From contig RFZH01000121.1 in assembly GCA_009920815.1 (NCBI GenBank), positions 1-7,035 on the forward strand: 7,035 nt of DNA, given 5' to 3'. The notes below the pieces were generated by a model. The model was not told where the DNA came from. It did not search any database and saw nothing but the letters and a program-made list of their open reading frames with translations. Source of the stretch: Paracoccaceae bacterium. GTDB taxonomy: Bacteria; Pseudomonadota; Alphaproteobacteria; Rhodobacterales; Rhodobacteraceae. Shown here in pieces: positions 5,373 through 7,035 of the stretch (the first letter of the stretch is position 1; each line of letters starts with the position of its first letter). Both the position numbers and the translations under genes were made by a program.

Positions 5373-6059
5373 ATGACACTTACAACTTGCGTATTTGATG
5401 CCTACGGCACTTTATTCGATGTCAGCAGCGCGACCCGACGCGTCGCCGAAAAACCTGGGTTTGAACATTTAGCGGCTGTTTGGCCCAAACTGTCCGAGAT
5501 ATGGCGCCAAAAGCAACTTCAATATAGTTGGCTGCGTGCGATCACCGACGCACATTGCCCATTTTGGGACGTCACCCAAGATGGTCTGGATTTCGCAATG
5601 GAGGCTTTGGGCCTGTCCGATGATTTGCTGTTACGCGAGGAATTATTGGCGCTTTACTGGGAATTGGCCGCCTATCCAGAGGTGCCGAAAATGTTGGCGA
5701 CGCTAAAGGCGCAGGGGTATAAAACGGCAATCCTTTCAAATGGATCACCCGATATGTTGAAAGGCGCCGTGCAATCAGCGGGCCTAGAAATTCTGTTAGA
5801 TGCAGTGCTTAGTGTTGACAGCGTTGGCGTCTTCAAACCAAACGCCAAGGTTTATCAAATGGTGCCTGATCATTTTGGCTGTGCTAAGGATCAAGTGTTG
5901 TTTGTATCATCAAACGGGTGGGATGCGGCCGGCGCATCGGGGTTTGGGTTTCAAACCGCGTGGGTTAATCGCGCAGGCGATCCCGTGGATCGAATGCCAT
6001 GGACACCGCATCATATCCTATCCGATCTGACAACGATCCCAGATTTGGCGAGGCGCTGA
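5373..6059 (+). CDS. Haloacid dehalogenase, type II (L-2-haloacid dehalogenase-like, HAD superfamily)
   Basis: A 228-residue HAD hydrolase of the L-DEX type, normal length for the group. The enzymes displace halide from L-2-haloalkanoates through an aspartyl ester, giving D-2-hydroxyacids. The sequence carries the residues known from Pseudomonas L-DEX YL at matching places: nucleophile Asp9 and Thr13 (FDAYGTLFD, 8-16), Arg45 (WRQKQLQYSWLR, 44-55), Ser122-Asn123 (ILSNGSP), Lys155 and Tyr161 (VFKPNAKVY), and Ser179/Asn181/Asp184 (SSNGWDAAG). The helical cap lies at about 20-100. So the dehalogenase chemistry looks intact rather than only the generic HAD phosphatase core. Many marine alphaproteobacteria carry such genes, but the natural substrate is often unknown. 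The start is set by AAGGA at 5361. It is the first gene of an operon; its TGA overlaps the ATG of the next gene by one base. Confidence 0.9.
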   Translation: MTLTTCVFDAYGTLFDVSSATRRVAEKPGFEHLAAVWPKLSEIWRQKQLQYSWLRAITDAHCPFWDVTQDGLDFAMEALGLSDDLLLREELLALYWELAAYPEVPKMLATLKAQGYKTAILSNGSPDMLKGAVQSAGLEILLDAVLSVDSVGVFKPNAKVYQMVPDHFGCAKDQVLFVSSNGWDAAGASGFGFQTAWVNRAGDPVDRMPWTPHHILSDLTTIPDLARR

Positions 6060-6889
6060 TGCCATATTTCACCACCTCAGACAGTCTTAAATTGCATTAT
6101 ATCGACGCGGGCGATGGCCTTCCCATCCTTTGCCTTGCTGGACTGACACGCTGCGGACGGGATTTTGACTTTGTCACGCCCCATCTTAGCGGGAACCGTT
6201 TGATCAAGCTGGATTATCGTGGCCGCGGTGGGTCTGACTGGGCCGAAGATTTCACCACCTATTCCATCCCCCGCGAAGCGCAAGATGTGATCGAGCTGTT
6301 GGATCATTTGGGTTTGGAAAAGGTTGCCATTTTGGGAACGTCGCGCGGTGGGTTGAATGCTATGTTTTTGGCGGCCACTGCCAAGCATCGGGTTATGGGC
6401 ATTGCCCTAAACGACGTGGGCCCGAAATTGGAACAATCCGGATTGGATTTCATTGCCGATTATCTGGGCCGTCGTCCTGCAGCCAAGACACACGAACAGG
6501 CCGCCGAAATGCGCGATCGCACGGCCAAAGGCTTTGCGAATGTTCCAATGTCGCGATGGTTGGACGAAGCGCGGATCCTATATTCCCAGACCGACACGGG
6601 TTTGGATTTGCGCTATGACCCCAAATTGCGTGACGCGGTGATGGCGGGGTTCAAATCGGGTGCCGCAACCGAAGCATGGCCATTGTTCGAGGCCTGCGCA
6701 GGCTTACCCATGGCATTGATCCATGGGGCCAACAGCGATCTGTTATCGCGTGATACCGCGTTAGAAATGAAAGCGCGCATGCCGACTATGATCCTGACCC
6801 ATGTACCAGATCGCGCGCACATTCCATTTTTGGACGAACCCGAGGCGGTCGCCGCCCTGCACGCATGGATCGCGGAGATGACATCATGA
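6059..6889 (+). CDS. Alpha/beta-fold hydrolase
   Basis: A 276-residue single-domain alpha/beta hydrolase, cytosolic, with no signal peptide. A complete triad is visible: nucleophile Ser95 in the elbow GTSRGG (93-98), acid Asp227 in LIHGANSDLLS (220-230), and His254 in VPDRAHIPFLDEPE (249-262). The oxyanion-side strand is LPILCLAGLTRCGRDF (21-36), and RLIKLDYRGRGGSD (47-60) is the typical strand-4 turn. The lid (about 125-205) is helical. The fold covers esterases, C-C bond hydrolases, lactonases and haloalkane dehalogenases. Ser instead of Asp as nucleophile excludes the last, and the substrate cannot be named. I chose the ATG at 6059 (MPYFTTSDSLKLHY), overlapping the dehalogenase TGA by one nt, over a longer frame from 5999 that would lie inside the dehalogenase. 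GAGG at 6050-6053 supports it. It is translationally coupled on both sides, as its stop overlaps the next start (ATGA). Confidence 0.9.
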   Translation: MPYFTTSDSLKLHYIDAGDGLPILCLAGLTRCGRDFDFVTPHLSGNRLIKLDYRGRGGSDWAEDFTTYSIPREAQDVIELLDHLGLEKVAILGTSRGGLNAMFLAATAKHRVMGIALNDVGPKLEQSGLDFIADYLGRRPAAKTHEQAAEMRDRTAKGFANVPMSRWLDEARILYSQTDTGLDLRYDPKLRDAVMAGFKSGAATEAWPLFEACAGLPMALIHGANSDLLSRDTALEMKARMPTMILTHVPDRAHIPFLDEPEAVAALHAWIAEMTS

Positions 6890-7035
6890 TGATCGATAAA
6901 ATTCGGGCCACCAATAAACGTCTAGCGGGTCACAAACGGGTGACGCCCCTGTTGTCGTCCCCCTTTTTGGATGACATTGCTGGGCGGCGCGTCTTTGTTA
7001 AGGCGGAATGTTTACAACACACAGGCAGCTTTAAA
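6886..7035 (+). CDS. Threonine/serine dehydratase-like PLP enzyme, N-terminal part (3' truncated by window)
   Basis: The frame opens at ATG 6886 (a second ATG follows at 6889) and runs off the right edge after 50 codons. The visible protein reads MMIDKIRATNKRLAGHKRVT, then PLLSSPFLDDIAGRRVFVK, then AECLQHTGSFK. The R-x-TPLL-SP-L strand and K-x-E-x-LQ-TGSFK motif are those of fold-type II PLP enzymes of the threonine dehydratase/serine racemase group; the last Lys should be the PLP Schiff-base residue. Family members deaminate L-threonine or L-serine to 2-oxo acids, but related ones act on diaminobutyrate, hydroxyaspartate or as racemases, so the substrate is open without the rest. The start overlaps the hydrolase stop (ATGA), and GGAG at 6874-6877 is 8 nt before the first ATG, favouring 6886. 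Confidence 0.85.
   Translation, partial: MMIDKIRATNKRLAGHKRVTPLLSSPFLDDIAGRRVFVKAECLQHTGSFK

Noticed and set aside
5999..6058. N-terminal extension of the alpha/beta hydrolase inside the dehalogenase gene
   Set aside because: The added residues are an out-of-frame reading of the dehalogenase end; the ATG at 6059 gives the usual hydrolase start with GAGG upstream and a 1-nt overlap.
1..7035. CRISPR array, transposase, integrase, toxin-antitoxin, defence, phage or RNA genes
   Set aside because: No direct repeats of array spacing, no tRNA- or rRNA-like stretches and no mobile or defence protein motifs were seen; nearly all space is taken by recognisable household or metabolic genes.

Overview
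The window looks like ordinary chromosome of an alphaproteobacterium, most likely a Rhodobacterales/Roseobacter-group bacterium of moderate GC. The reasons are the gene order fabI-fabB-fabA divergent from an Irr-type Fur regulator, the close resemblance of the FabA, FabI and FKBP proteins to that group as I remember it, and an intergenic 'TTTTTGCAAAAATACTC + twin hairpin' element of a type I associate with roseobacter genomes. No genus can be assigned from the sequence alone.

Layout. (1) Positions 1-550, + strand: the 3' end of an OmpA-family outer-membrane protein, then a small lipoprotein with an unrecognised GIWVDPNGC...DDG.EGY domain. A bidirectional-looking terminator hairpin follows. 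(2) Positions 592-3090, - strand: the fatty-acid synthesis run fabA -> fabB -> fabI (3-hydroxydecanoyl-ACP dehydratase/isomerase, KAS I, enoyl-ACP reductase). fabA and fabI look intact. fabB does not: its reading frame stops just after the last catalytic His, and the true C-terminus (TNSFGFGGTN...SKYRG) follows at once in another frame. This is the footprint of a deletion of roughly 130 bp with a frameshift. (3) Positions 3091-3254: divergent promoter region. (4) Positions 3255-4662, + strand: irr (heme/iron-responsive Fur-family regulator) and a quinone oxidoreductase-like MDR protein 4 nt downstream, followed by a terminator hairpin. (5) Positions 4758-5189, - strand: a SlyD-like FKBP prolyl isomerase. 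(6) Positions 5373-7035, + strand: a tightly packed operon of a type II haloacid dehalogenase, an alpha/beta hydrolase (1-nt overlap) and the 5' end of a threonine/serine dehydratase-like PLP enzyme (4-nt overlap).

How the genes work together. FabA makes the trans-2/cis-3-decenoyl-ACP branch point, FabB normally elongates the cis product, and FabI completes each elongation cycle. The three form the bacterial unsaturated fatty acid pathway. The last operon looks like small-molecule catabolism or detoxification, but its substrates cannot be read from the sequence.

I found no CRISPR array, mobile element, tRNA/rRNA, phage gene or obvious new system. The strongest lead is the broken fabB. The fabB-fabI intergenic element is second.
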